A stretch of DNA of 64,000 nt from contig NZ_JADBEB010000001.1 of NCBI RefSeq assembly GCF_014874095.1, positions 5,704,001 to 5,768,000 of the forward strand, read 5' to 3'. Both the position numbers and the translations under genes were made by a program. Below, in pieces: positions 52,417-60,859 of the stretch. Every line of letters begins with the position of its first letter. Position 1 is the first letter of the stretch. Source of the stretch: Plantactinospora soyae. GTDB taxonomy: Bacteria > Actinomycetota > Actinomycetes > Mycobacteriales > Micromonosporaceae. The notes beneath the pieces are model-generated. The model saw only the letters and a list, made by a program, of their open reading frames with translations. It made no database searches and was not told the DNA's origin.

Positions 52417-54678
52417 TCAACGGCCCGGCATGTAGCGCCGCTCGACATGGCCCCGGAGGTCCTCCGGATAGAAGTAGACGGGCCGGAGGTTGCCGCTCGC
52501 GTAGCGCTCGGCCTGGTCGTTGAAGTGCGGCGAGTCGGGATTCCCGCTCACGCCCCCGGCCGTGACCGCCCAGGCACGCAGCCTCGGCCCGAACTCCACC
52601 ACCGCCACGAAGCTGTTGCCGCTGGTGCCGTAGTAGCGCTTCGTGCCCGGGTAGCGCCGGGCCCCGAACGAGGCGAGGGAGCCCCATTGCGCGGAGGTGA
52701 AGGGCACCGGGATGCTCGGTTTGGCGTCGTCGAACGTCTGGACGACCGCGCCGTCGTTGCGCTGGAAGCGGTTGATCTCGCCCCAGGGCACCTGCCAACT
52801 GCCGAAGTCCTGCGTCAGTCGCTCGGCGGCGGCCTCGAGCGCCGTGAGCCGCTCCGGATCGGTGGCGCGCTCGGCCAGGTAGTCCCACATCGACATGCCC
52901 GCGTCCCTCGCCGCCTGGGACAGGGGCGCCCAGAGTGCCTCGCCCCAGAACACGGCCAGCGACGTCGCGGTCGATTCCGCGCTCCACTGATAGTCCCAGC
53001 CGCGCAGCAGGCCGATCGGGTCGGCGAGCGCCGTACGCCGGGGGTCACCCTCGGGCAGCTTGTCCCAGGCCGCGACCAGCCCGGGCACCAGCCGGGCGAA
53101 CGCGGTGAGGTAGCGGTCGAAGGCGGCCTCGATCAGGGTCTGCGGGGTGAACTTCCGCCGCTCGGTCAGCACCCGGATCGCCTGCGGCCCGCGTGGGTTC
53201 TCGCCGGCCTGGTCGAAGTAGCGGGGATAGTCGGCCGCCTTCGGGCTGTCCGCGCCGGCCGCCGTCCAGGGCCAGTTGTTCGTGTTGAACGCCCAGCCGT
53301 TTCTCGGATTCACCGCCTGGGGCAGGCTCCGGAGACTGTGCAGTCCGCGCCAGTCGGTCGCCGGATCGCTGCCGTCGACGGGCTTGCGATAGTCGAAGCG
53401 ATCGTCCCGGATCGGCATGAACTGCGGCATCAGGAAGGCGGTCCCACCCCTGGAGTCCGCGAAGAGGGTGTTGTTCGAGCTGTTGGCCTTGAAGTCGGCC
53501 ACCTGGATGAAGTCCGCATAGTCCCGCGTCTTGGTACGTAGGAAGCTCTGCTGCAACGCCTCGACGGGCTTGTTCATCAACGCGAACGCGATCCACTTGC
53601 CGTCCGCCTCGCGCACGATCGGGCCGTGGTGCGTGGCGTAGGTGGTGAAGGTGCGCTGTGCCCGTCCGCCATCCGTGGTGCGGTAGGACAGCGTGATCGC
53701 CTTCGTCGTCACCGGCCGCAACGCCTTGCCGTACCGGTACGCGCGGCTGCCGTTCGGCCTGGTCACGATCGTCTCGGCGAACTCGTCGACGTTGTCGACG
53801 CCGCTGGAGGTGTGCATCCAGCCCGTGTTGGCGTTGAAGCCCTGGTAGATGAAGAACTGTCCCCAGGTGGCCGCCCCGTACGCGTTGAGCCCCTCGCCGC
53901 TCGTCACGTGCTGCTCGGCCCGGAAGAAGAAGCTGGTGTGCGGGTTGATCAGCAGCAGCGCGTGTCCGTCCCGGGTGTGGCTCGGCGCGATGGCCATCCC
54001 GTTGGAGCCCTTCGGCTCGCGGAACAGCAGCCCCTGCTCCTCGTCGGTCATCGGCACCGTGCGCTGGGCGTAGAAGGCCTCGAGCTGGGTGAGGGGCACC
54101 CGCTCGATGTCGCCGCCGATGCTGCCCTCGGAGAAGCTCAGCGGCATCCACGGCTCGAACCGCGTGATCACGCGCGGACGTACCTCGGGATGCGTCGCGA
54201 GGTAGTAGTTCAGCCCGTCCGCCCAGGCCTGCATCAGCCGGCGCAGCCAGGTCGGGGTCTTCGCGTAGTCCCGCTTCAGCACCTCGGGATCGACGAACAA
54301 CCGTTGCCGCAGGTCCTGCCAGATCGCACTCTCGCCCTCGGCCTCGGCGAGGCGGCCGAGGCTGACCAGGTAGTTGCGTTCGATCCGGTTGAAGTCGTCC
54401 TCGGCCTGGGCGTACATCATCCCGAACACCGCGTCGGCGTCGGTCTTGCCCATCACGTGCCCGACGCCCCAGTCATCGCGGGTGATCACCACATGGGCCG
54501 CCTGCTTGCGCCAGCGGACCAGGTCGGGCGCGGTGTGCCCGGGTGCGGTGTGCGCGGGTGCGGCGGCGGCGACGCCCGGCGGCAGTCCCGCCACGGCGGC
54601 CGCGGCTCCAGCGGTCAGTCCGACGGCTCCGCCCAGAATGCGGCGCCGGCTCAGCCCTTCGTCGTGCGTGTGGTCCAT
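52417..54678 (-). CDS. Tat-exported penicillin acylase family protein
   Basis: A 753-residue Ntn-hydrolase precursor. The Tat signal is SRRRILGGAVGLTAGAAAAVAG. An alpha-chain region (WGVGHVMGKTDADAVFGMMYAQAEDDF) and spacer lead to the autocatalytic nucleophile Ser225 (PKGSNGMAIAPS), then the beta chain (LLLINPHTSFFF, AATWGQFFIYQGFN, SSNNTLFADSRGG). The family covers penicillin G acylase, aculeacin/echinocandin deacylases and AHL acylases; in actinomycetes lipopeptide or AHL deacylation is common. The exact substrate cannot be read from sequence. ATG at 54678 gives the Tat signal; the frame runs on to 54825 without support. Confidence 0.9.
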   Translation of the reverse strand: MDHTHDEGLSRRRILGGAVGLTAGAAAAVAGLPPGVAAAAPAHTAPGHTAPDLVRWRKQAAHVVITRDDWGVGHVMGKTDADAVFGMMYAQAEDDFNRIERNYLVSLGRLAEAEGESAIWQDLRQRLFVDPEVLKRDYAKTPTWLRRLMQAWADGLNYYLATHPEVRPRVITRFEPWMPLSFSEGSIGGDIERVPLTQLEAFYAQRTVPMTDEEQGLLFREPKGSNGMAIAPSHTRDGHALLLINPHTSFFFRAEQHVTSGEGLNAYGAATWGQFFIYQGFNANTGWMHTSSGVDNVDEFAETIVTRPNGSRAYRYGKALRPVTTKAITLSYRTTDGGRAQRTFTTYATHHGPIVREADGKWIAFALMNKPVEALQQSFLRTKTRDYADFIQVADFKANSSNNTLFADSRGGTAFLMPQFMPIRDDRFDYRKPVDGSDPATDWRGLHSLRSLPQAVNPRNGWAFNTNNWPWTAAGADSPKAADYPRYFDQAGENPRGPQAIRVLTERRKFTPQTLIEAAFDRYLTAFARLVPGLVAAWDKLPEGDPRRTALADPIGLLRGWDYQWSAESTATSLAVFWGEALWAPLSQAARDAGMSMWDYLAERATDPERLTALEAAAERLTQDFGSWQVPWGEINRFQRNDGAVVQTFDDAKPSIPVPFTSAQWGSLASFGARRYPGTKRYYGTSGNSFVAVVEFGPRLRAWAVTAGGVSGNPDSPHFNDQAERYASGNLRPVYFYPEDLRGHVERRYMPGR

Positions 54679-55215
54679 GGGTGGGCCCACCTTTCTCGGG
54701 GGTCGTGAGATCGTGCCGGGGCGTCGAGGGCGGCCGTACCCGGCGCCGGGGCAGTCCGGCGCGTCGAGGGGGAGGAGCGCCACGGCGAGCGGCAGGGCTT
54801 CATGATCATCACCACCATAGGTCAAGGTGACGCGGTCCGGAACCGCCTCGGCCGCGAGGATCTCGACCGTGACCGGAAGCGCTTTGTGTGGTTAGGACGG
54901 CGTCGGTGGTGATCTGGCCGTCTTGTCGGCCTGCCGACACCGTGGCCCCGGACCCGTACGGCGGGTCGACGCGCTGCCCGACATCGGTGGCGGATATCGC
55001 GCTTTTGCTGAGTGCTACAAAAGTTAGAGCGTTCGCGACGAAACATCTAGACATCCAAACGTAACGATCGTAGGGTTTGCCTCGCCAGGCAGCGGCGTGC
55101 CCGGTCAGCTACAGGACGCAACGACGTCGTCCGATCGGCCATCACGGTGCGCCCTCGAGCGGTCTGCCGTGCCCGTGTCGGTGCGGCGTCGTCCCGCTCA
55201 CCCCTGGGAGGAAAC
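54679..55215. other. 537-bp divergent intergenic region
   Basis: The gap between the acylase gene (minus) and the PA14/DUF1080 gene (plus). It holds the conserved promoter block at 55013-55076 and a GGGAGGAAAC ribosome site just before 55216. Nothing clear was seen for the acylase promoter. Short open frames on both strands lack coding character. Confidence 0.5.
55013..55076 (+). promoter_or_regulatory. Promoter and conserved upstream element of the PA14/DUF1080 gene
   Basis: TGCTAC (55013), AAAAGT (55019) and CGAAACATCTAGACAT (55039-55054) are followed by -10 TAGGGT (55071-55076). TAGACA (55048-55053) is the -35 box, with a 17-bp spacer. It matches the block at 35162-35230, with the same 20-bp phasing of AAAAGT and CGAAA. 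Confidence 0.7.
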
Positions 55216-58200
55216 GTGTTCCTACCGTCCCGACGAGCGCGTACGCCGATTCTGGGCGTGGTCGCCACCGCGCTCGCCATCGCGGCCGTGTGCCTGCCGG
55301 CCGCCAGCGCGACGGCCGCGCCGCCGCCACAGGAGCCCGGCGTCACGTTGCGGGTCTTCGACCTGCAGGTGCCGCTGAACAACCTCTGCACCCTCAAGGC
55401 CGCCCAGACACCCAACGTCGACAAACTCATGTCGACGGTCAACTGGACGAGCGCGGCGGACTTCGGCTTCGAGAACTACTTCATGGCCCAGGTCCTCGGC
55501 AACATCAACATTGCCCAGGCCGGCAGCTACACCTTCCGGTTGCTCAGTGATGACGGATCCCGACTGCTGATCGACGACGCCGTCGTCGTCGACCACGACG
55601 GGCTGCACGGACCGGACCCGAAGGACGGCACGGTCGACCTCACCACCGGCTACCACTCGCTGCGGATCGAGCACTTCGAGCGCGACGGCGGCCAGCAGTT
55701 GACGTTGCAGTGGCGCACGCCCGGCTCGACGTCGTTCGTGACCGTCCCCAACTCGGTGCTGAGCACCGACGCCGGGGTGGTCCGGGTGACGGCGCCCGGC
55801 CGCAAGGAGTGCGAGGCCAGCGGTGACTCGCCCGGTGACGGGCTGCCGCTGACCGCCGTACATCCCAACTACACGCTGACGAACCTGCGGCCCAGCGGCT
55901 TCGAGCCACAGGTCACCGGCTTCGACTGGCTTCCGGACGGGCGCCTCGCGGTGCTCACCTGGGGCGGCACGCTGACCACCGCCGGCGAGGTCTGGCTGCT
56001 GGGCAACGTCACCGGCAACACCAGCCCGGCCCAGGTGACCCGGACGAGGGTGGCCAGCGGGCTCCAGGAGCCGATGGGCATCAAGGTCGTCGACGGCAAA
56101 ATGTACGTCTCGGAGAAGCACCGGCTGACGGAGCTCAACGACACCAACGGCGACGGGGTGACCGACAACTACCGGACCGTGGCCACCTGGCCGTTCGGCG
56201 CCAACTTCCACGAGTTCGGCTTCGGGCTGCTCTACGCCGACGGGTTCTTCTACCTCAACCTCTCGGTGTCGATCAACTACGGCGGCAACACCACCAACCC
56301 GCAACCGGCGGGGAACCGGGGTACCACCATCAAGGTGAACCGGACGACCGGCGCGGTGTCGTACGTGGCGGGCGGACTGCGTACCCCGCACGGGATCGGC
56401 TGGGGGCCGGAGAACGGGCTCTTCGTCACCGACAACCAGGGCGGTTACCAGCCGGCGTCCAAACTGCTGCACATCAAGCAGGACCGGTTCTTCAACCACT
56501 ACCTCAACCCGGCCGGGCCGTTCGACAACAACCCGGTGACCCAGCCGGTCATCTGGTTCCCGCAGAACGAGATCGGCAACTCGCCGAGTACGCCGGTGAT
56601 GATGACCCAGGGCGTCTTCGCCGGGCAGATGGCGATCGGCGACGTGACGTACGGTGGCCTCCAGCGCGCGTACCTGGAGAAGGTCAACGGTGAGTACCAG
56701 GGTGCGCTGTTCCGGATGACGCAGGGGCTCGAGGCCGGCGTCTCCGAGGTCAGCCTCGGCCCGGACGGCGCCCTCTACACCGGCGGCCTGCACGGCGGCG
56801 GAAACTGGGGCCAGGAGGGCAAGCTCAGCTTCGGCCTGCAGAAGATCGCCCCGAACGGCAGCGGCAACTTCGACATGCTGGCGATGCGGGCCCGGTCGAA
56901 CGGGTTCGAGATCGAGTACACCAAGCCGCTCTCGGCGGCGACCGCGACCGCGCTGGCCTCGAAGTACCGGGTCAAGCAGTGGCGGTACGTCGCGACCGCC
57001 GCCTACGGCGGACCGAAGATCGACGAGGAGACGCTCTCGGTCTCCTCGGCGACGCTCTCGGCCGACGGCAAGAAGGTCACCCTGGTCGTCAACGGGCTCA
57101 AGGCCGGCCGGGTCGTACACGTCCGCTCGCCCCGGCCGTTCAGCGCGAGCGACGGCCAGGCGCTCTGGAGCACCGAGGTCTGGTACACCCTCAACGCCAT
57201 CCCGGGCCAGGTGCCGGCGGTCAACCTGGCCCTGGGCAGGCCGGCCACGGCCGACAGTTCCTGCTCGGCGACCGAGGGCCCGGCGAAGGCGGTCAACGGG
57301 ACCACCACCTCGGGGAACCTCGACAAGTGGTGCTCGACGGGAACCAACAGGTGGTTGCAGGTCGATCTGGGCTCGACCCAGAGCGTGAACCGGGCCGTCG
57401 TCGCGCACGCGGGCGCCGGTGGTGAGGTCGCCTCCTGGAACACCCGCGACTTCGCCGTCCAGGTCAGCACCAACGGCACCACCTGGAGCACGGTCGCGAA
57501 CGTCACCGCGAACACCGCGAGCACCACCACGCACACCTTCGCGGCGACCCAGGCCCGGTACGTCCGCCTCGCCATCACCACGCCGAGCAACGACGGCGGC
57601 AACGCGGCCCGGATCTACGAGTTCGAGGTGTACGGCGGTGCCGCCCCGCCATCGGCCAACCTCGCGGTGGGGCGGCCGGCGACGGCGGACAGTTCCTGCT
57701 CCACGGCCGAGGGACCGTCGCAGGCGGTCAACGGCAGCGTTACCGGCGGCAACGGCGACAAGTGGTGCTCGCTCGGCGCCACCAAGTGGTTGCAGGTCGA
57801 CCTCGGCACCACCCAGAGCCTGAACCGGTTCGTGGTCCGGCACGCGGGTGCCGGTGGTGAGGTCGCCGCCTGGAACACCCGCGACTTCGCCGTCCAGGTC
57901 AGCACCAACGGCACCGCCTGGAGCACGGTCGCGAACGTCACCGGCAACACGGCGAACGTCACCACCCACGACATCCCGGCCACCCAGGCCAGGTACGCGC
58001 GACTGAACATCAGCGCGCCGACCAGCAACACCGACAACGCGGCGCGGATCTACGAGTTCGAGGCGTACGGCCCCGGCGGCACCCCCGGCCGGATCACGCT
58101 CTTCGACGGGTCGAACATGAACAACTTCCAGCAGGCCAACGGGGCCAACCCGACCTGGCCGCTGGGCAACGGCGGGGTGGAGGTGCTCGGCGGCGACATC

Positions 58201-58674
58201 CGGAGCCGGCAGAGCTTCGGTGACTTCAAGCTGCACGTCGAGTTCTGGCTGCCGAACCTGCCGGCGGACGTCACCGGGCAGGCCCGGGCGAACAGCGGCA
58301 TCTACCTCCAGGACCGGTACGAGTTGCAGGTGCTCGACTCGTACGGCGACACCACTCCCGCCACCAACGAGTGCGCCGCGATCTACGAGAAACTGGCGCC
58401 GAGGGTGAACGCCGCGACCGCGCCGCAGACCTGGCAGACGTACGACGTGACGTTCCGCGCCGCCCGGTTCAACGCCGCCGGGGCCAAGACGGAGAACGCC
58501 CGCGTCACCGTGGTGTGGAACGGGGTCACCGTGCACGAGAACGCCGAGATCAACGGGCCGACCGGCAACGGAGCGGCGGAGGGTCCCTCGGTGGGGCCGA
58601 TCCGGCTCCAGGACCACGGCGACCCCGGCCCCAACCTCTTCTACCGCAACATCTGGGTGGAGCCGATCAGCTAG
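55216..58674 (+). CDS. Secreted PA14 - sugar-dehydrogenase-like propeller - two F5/8C - DUF1080 protein
   Basis: An 1152-residue secreted protein. Order: signal peptide (ILGVVATALAIAAVCLPAA); PA14 domain (about 75-192; NIAQAGSYTFRLLSDDGSRL); a glucose/sorbosone-dehydrogenase-like propeller (212-662; GFDWLPDGRLAVLTWGG, GLQEPMGIKVVDGKMYVSE, RTPHGIGWGPENGLFVTDN); two F5/8-type-C domains (669-808 and 812-953, both containing PATADSSCS and KWCS); and a DUF1080 domain (959-1152; RITLFDGSNMNNF, ANSGIYLQDRYELQVLDSYGD). PA14 and F5/8C domains bind glycans. GTG at 55216 has GGGAGG upstream; the frame runs on to 55147. Shares its promoter type with the operon at 35.5 kb. Confidence 0.87.
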   Translation: MFLPSRRARTPILGVVATALAIAAVCLPAASATAAPPPQEPGVTLRVFDLQVPLNNLCTLKAAQTPNVDKLMSTVNWTSAADFGFENYFMAQVLGNINIAQAGSYTFRLLSDDGSRLLIDDAVVVDHDGLHGPDPKDGTVDLTTGYHSLRIEHFERDGGQQLTLQWRTPGSTSFVTVPNSVLSTDAGVVRVTAPGRKECEASGDSPGDGLPLTAVHPNYTLTNLRPSGFEPQVTGFDWLPDGRLAVLTWGGTLTTAGEVWLLGNVTGNTSPAQVTRTRVASGLQEPMGIKVVDGKMYVSEKHRLTELNDTNGDGVTDNYRTVATWPFGANFHEFGFGLLYADGFFYLNLSVSINYGGNTTNPQPAGNRGTTIKVNRTTGAVSYVAGGLRTPHGIGWGPENGLFVTDNQGGYQPASKLLHIKQDRFFNHYLNPAGPFDNNPVTQPVIWFPQNEIGNSPSTPVMMTQGVFAGQMAIGDVTYGGLQRAYLEKVNGEYQGALFRMTQGLEAGVSEVSLGPDGALYTGGLHGGGNWGQEGKLSFGLQKIAPNGSGNFDMLAMRARSNGFEIEYTKPLSAATATALASKYRVKQWRYVATAAYGGPKIDEETLSVSSATLSADGKKVTLVVNGLKAGRVVHVRSPRPFSASDGQALWSTEVWYTLNAIPGQVPAVNLALGRPATADSSCSATEGPAKAVNGTTTSGNLDKWCSTGTNRWLQVDLGSTQSVNRAVVAHAGAGGEVASWNTRDFAVQVSTNGTTWSTVANVTANTASTTTHTFAATQARYVRLAITTPSNDGGNAARIYEFEVYGGAAPPSANLAVGRPATADSSCSTAEGPSQAVNGSVTGGNGDKWCSLGATKWLQVDLGTTQSLNRFVVRHAGAGGEVAAWNTRDFAVQVSTNGTAWSTVANVTGNTANVTTHDIPATQARYARLNISAPTSNTDNAARIYEFEAYGPGGTPGRITLFDGSNMNNFQQANGANPTWPLGNGGVEVLGGDIRSRQSFGDFKLHVEFWLPNLPADVTGQARANSGIYLQDRYELQVLDSYGDTTPATNECAAIYEKLAPRVNAATAPQTWQTYDVTFRAARFNAAGAKTENARVTVVWNGVTVHENAEINGPTGNGAAEGPSVGPIRLQDHGDPGPNLFYRNIWVEPIS

Positions 58675-58678
58675 CCGT

Positions 58679-58726
58679 ACGTCCGGTGCACCACCCGTCG
58701 TTCCTGGCCGGTGGTGCACCGGACGT
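58679..58726. terminator. Bidirectional terminator, perfect 17-bp stem
   Basis: ACGTCCGGTGCACCACC (58679-58695) and its exact complement (58710-58726) with a 14-nt loop, 4 bp beyond the DUF1080 gene stop and before the convergent PucR-type gene. Confidence 0.8.
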
Positions 58727-58751
58727 CGTGGCGGGCGTTTCCCGGATCCCG

Positions 58752-59786
58752 TCAGTCGTCGAGTAGCCGCCACGCGGTCAGGGCGAGCCGGGCCCGGATC
58801 AGTCCGGCCGGCTCGGTGAGTTCGATGTCCAGGATCCCCGCGATCTGTTCGATTCGGCGGGCGACGCTGCTGTGGTGCAGGTGGAGCAGTTCGGCGGCCC
58901 GGCGTAGCGAGCCGGCGTCGCAATAGATGTCCAAAGTCTCCAGGTCGTCCGGGTTGCCGGCCAACCGGGCGATGGCGGCCACGTCGGCGTTGTCCCGTGC
59001 GGCCTCGCTGGGCACCTGGGCGAGCAGTGCCAACGCCCCCAGACCGTCGTAGTGGACGATCGGCTGGCGCGCGGTGCTGAACCGGAGGGCGGTGCGGGCT
59101 TCCCGCCAGGATCGGTCGGGGCCGGCGGCGGCGCCGATGCCGGCGCGTACGCCCACCGGGATCCGGGCCCGGTCCATCGTGGTGGCCAGGATGACGCCCA
59201 CGTCGGCGAGGGGCGCCGCCTTCACCGGGCGGTCCGGACAGACCAGGCGGGCAACCTGGTCGAGTGGCAGCTGCGACCGTACGGCGACGACCCTGATCGG
59301 CAGGTCGGCGGCGAAGCCCAGGAGCCGGAGCGCGCGGGTTCTGGCCGCCTCGTCGCTGTCGGAGCTGATCACCAGTTCGACCAGGGCGGGGTCGGCCATG
59401 GTGGTGCGGGCCGGGCCGTACCGTTCGACGACCGCCGCCGCGGCGATGGCGAGCCGGTCCAGCAGCACGTCGTCGAGCGGGCCGGGCGGGCCGGGACGCT
59501 CCAGCCACACCGCGCCGATCTCCTCCTCGTCCAGGCTGATCGGCGCCGTGCTGGACGGGGGCGGCGGCGTGGCGGATGCCGGCCGGCCGTCGGGCGAGAA
59601 GCGGATCGTCCGCCCCGTGCCGTGCAGCCGGATCCCCGTCACACACTCGGCCAGGCCCGCGGAGGCCCGGGCGAGCGCAGCGAGATCCACCCGTCGGCGC
59701 ATCAGCGTGTCGTAGAACATGACGACGCGGATCGCTCCCTCGACGTGCGAGTCCAGTTGCGACAGCCGTTGGGCCAGTGCCTCCAT
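58752..59786 (-). CDS. PucR-type transcriptional regulator
   Basis: A 344-residue regulator. A central GGDEF-like/PucR region (about 150-270) includes GARAGIGAAAGPDRSWREARTA-type sequence, and a C-terminal helix-turn-helix of the PucR family follows (LETLDIYCDAGSLRRAAELL, then HLHHSSVARRIEQI). It is divergent from the HSL-type esterase gene, and the gap contains a 9-bp inverted repeat, so it probably controls that gene and perhaps the ABC genes after it. Confidence 0.82.
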   Translation of the reverse strand: MEALAQRLSQLDSHVEGAIRVVMFYDTLMRRRVDLAALARASAGLAECVTGIRLHGTGRTIRFSPDGRPASATPPPPSSTAPISLDEEEIGAVWLERPGPPGPLDDVLLDRLAIAAAAVVERYGPARTTMADPALVELVISSDSDEAARTRALRLLGFAADLPIRVVAVRSQLPLDQVARLVCPDRPVKAAPLADVGVILATTMDRARIPVGVRAGIGAAAGPDRSWREARTALRFSTARQPIVHYDGLGALALLAQVPSEAARDNADVAAIARLAGNPDDLETLDIYCDAGSLRRAAELLHLHHSSVARRIEQIAGILDIELTEPAGLIRARLALTAWRLLDD

Positions 59787-59799
59787 GGCGAAAGGATAG

Positions 59800-59836
59800 A
59801 GGCAGATCGGTGCGCCGACCGGTGCGTGATCTGCCT
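59800..59836. promoter_or_regulatory. Inverted repeat AGGCAGATC-19 nt-GATCTGCCT
   Basis: Perfect 9-bp arms (59800-59808 and 59828-59836) in the 107-bp gap between the divergent PucR-type and esterase genes, with two CGGTGCG copies between the arms. Likely operator of the regulator (inference). Confidence 0.5.
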
Positions 59837-59893
59837 GGGATGCCCGACGGGTGGCGGATGATTTGGCCGGTGACGACTGTGAGGATGGCCGTC

Positions 59894-60790
59894 ATGGATC
59901 CCGAGCTGGAAGCATTCGTCCCGTTGTTCCCCCGGGCCGACCTGACCGATCCGGTCGCCGACCGGAAGAAGTTCGCCGAGTTGGCCACCGCGGTGCCGGC
60001 ACCGGACACCGCGGACATGGAGATCGAGGATCGTACGGTGCCGGCCGATCCGGACGTGGCGGTGCGGATCTATCGTCCGCACGGAGCGCAGGGCGCCGTC
60101 GTCTGGCTGCACGGCGGCGGATGGATCATGGGTGACCTGGACACCGAGCACCCGTGGGCCGCCCGGCTCGCGGCCGCCTCCGGCCAGGTGGTGATCTCGG
60201 TCGGTTACCGCCTGGCCCCCGAGGACCGGTTCCCGGCCGCGCTGGACGACGCCTCTGCCGTGCTGAGCTGGGCGGTCGAGCACGCGGCCGAGCTCGGGGT
60301 CGACCCGGGCCGGATCGCGGTCGGCGGCCACAGCGCCGGTGCGGGGCTCGCGGCCGGGCTGGCGTTGCGGGCGCGGGACCAGCAGGGGCCGCAGATCTGC
60401 TTCCAGTTGCTCAACCAGGCTTCGCTCGACGACCGGCAGCAGACGTGGTCGGCGCGGCATTTCACCGAGACGCCGTGGGCGAACCGGAGCAAGATCGCCG
60501 AAGCGTGGCGACACTACCTGGGCTCCGCGCCCGCCTCGCCGTACGCCGCTCCGGCGCGGGCCGCCGAGCTGTCCGGCCTGCCACCCGCCTACGTCGCCAC
60601 CGCGGAGTTCTGCCCGAACCGCGACGAAGACATCGAGTACGCGGTCCGCCTGCTCCAGTCGGGCGTGTCGGTCGAGCTGCACCAGTGGCCCGGCACGTTC
60701 CACGGGTCGCACGCGATCCTGTCCGCCGAGGTGTCGCAGCGGCAGATCGCCGAACTCGGCGCCGTCCTGCACCGTGCCCTGGCCAACTGA
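59894..60790 (+). CDS. Alpha/beta hydrolase, hormone-sensitive-lipase family
   Basis: A 298-residue esterase: oxyanion motif HGGGW, nucleophile elbow GGHSAGAG (Ser), a catalytic acid near FCPNRDEDIEYA and His in GTFHGSH. The family (LipW/AB hydrolase_3) hydrolyses short-chain esters and lactones. ATG at 59894 has GAGG about 10 nt upstream; ATG at 59885 is too close to that site. It is followed by ABC half-transporter genes 69 nt downstream, perhaps one transcript; esterase plus exporter-fold importer could suit siderophore or ester-drug handling (inference). Confidence 0.88.
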   Translation: MDPELEAFVPLFPRADLTDPVADRKKFAELATAVPAPDTADMEIEDRTVPADPDVAVRIYRPHGAQGAVVWLHGGGWIMGDLDTEHPWAARLAAASGQVVISVGYRLAPEDRFPAALDDASAVLSWAVEHAAELGVDPGRIAVGGHSAGAGLAAGLALRARDQQGPQICFQLLNQASLDDRQQTWSARHFTETPWANRSKIAEAWRHYLGSAPASPYAAPARAAELSGLPPAYVATAEFCPNRDEDIEYAVRLLQSGVSVELHQWPGTFHGSHAILSAEVSQRQIAELGAVLHRALAN

Positions 60791-60859
60791 GTCCAGGAAA
60801 GCCGACCGTCGGGTCGAACCCGGCCAGCCGCGACCAGATTGCCAAACGACGGGGGAGTG

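Noticed and set aside
54809-55054. 81-residue minus-strand frame between the acylase and PA14 genes
   Set aside because: It lies across the conserved promoter block and has no ribosome site or recognisable features.
55222-60018. A 1598-residue open frame on the minus strand
   Set aside because: It runs antisense to the PA14/DUF1080 gene, which has clear domains, signal peptide and ribosome site. Long antisense frames are common at this G+C content, and this one has low-complexity Arg/Gly/Val composition.
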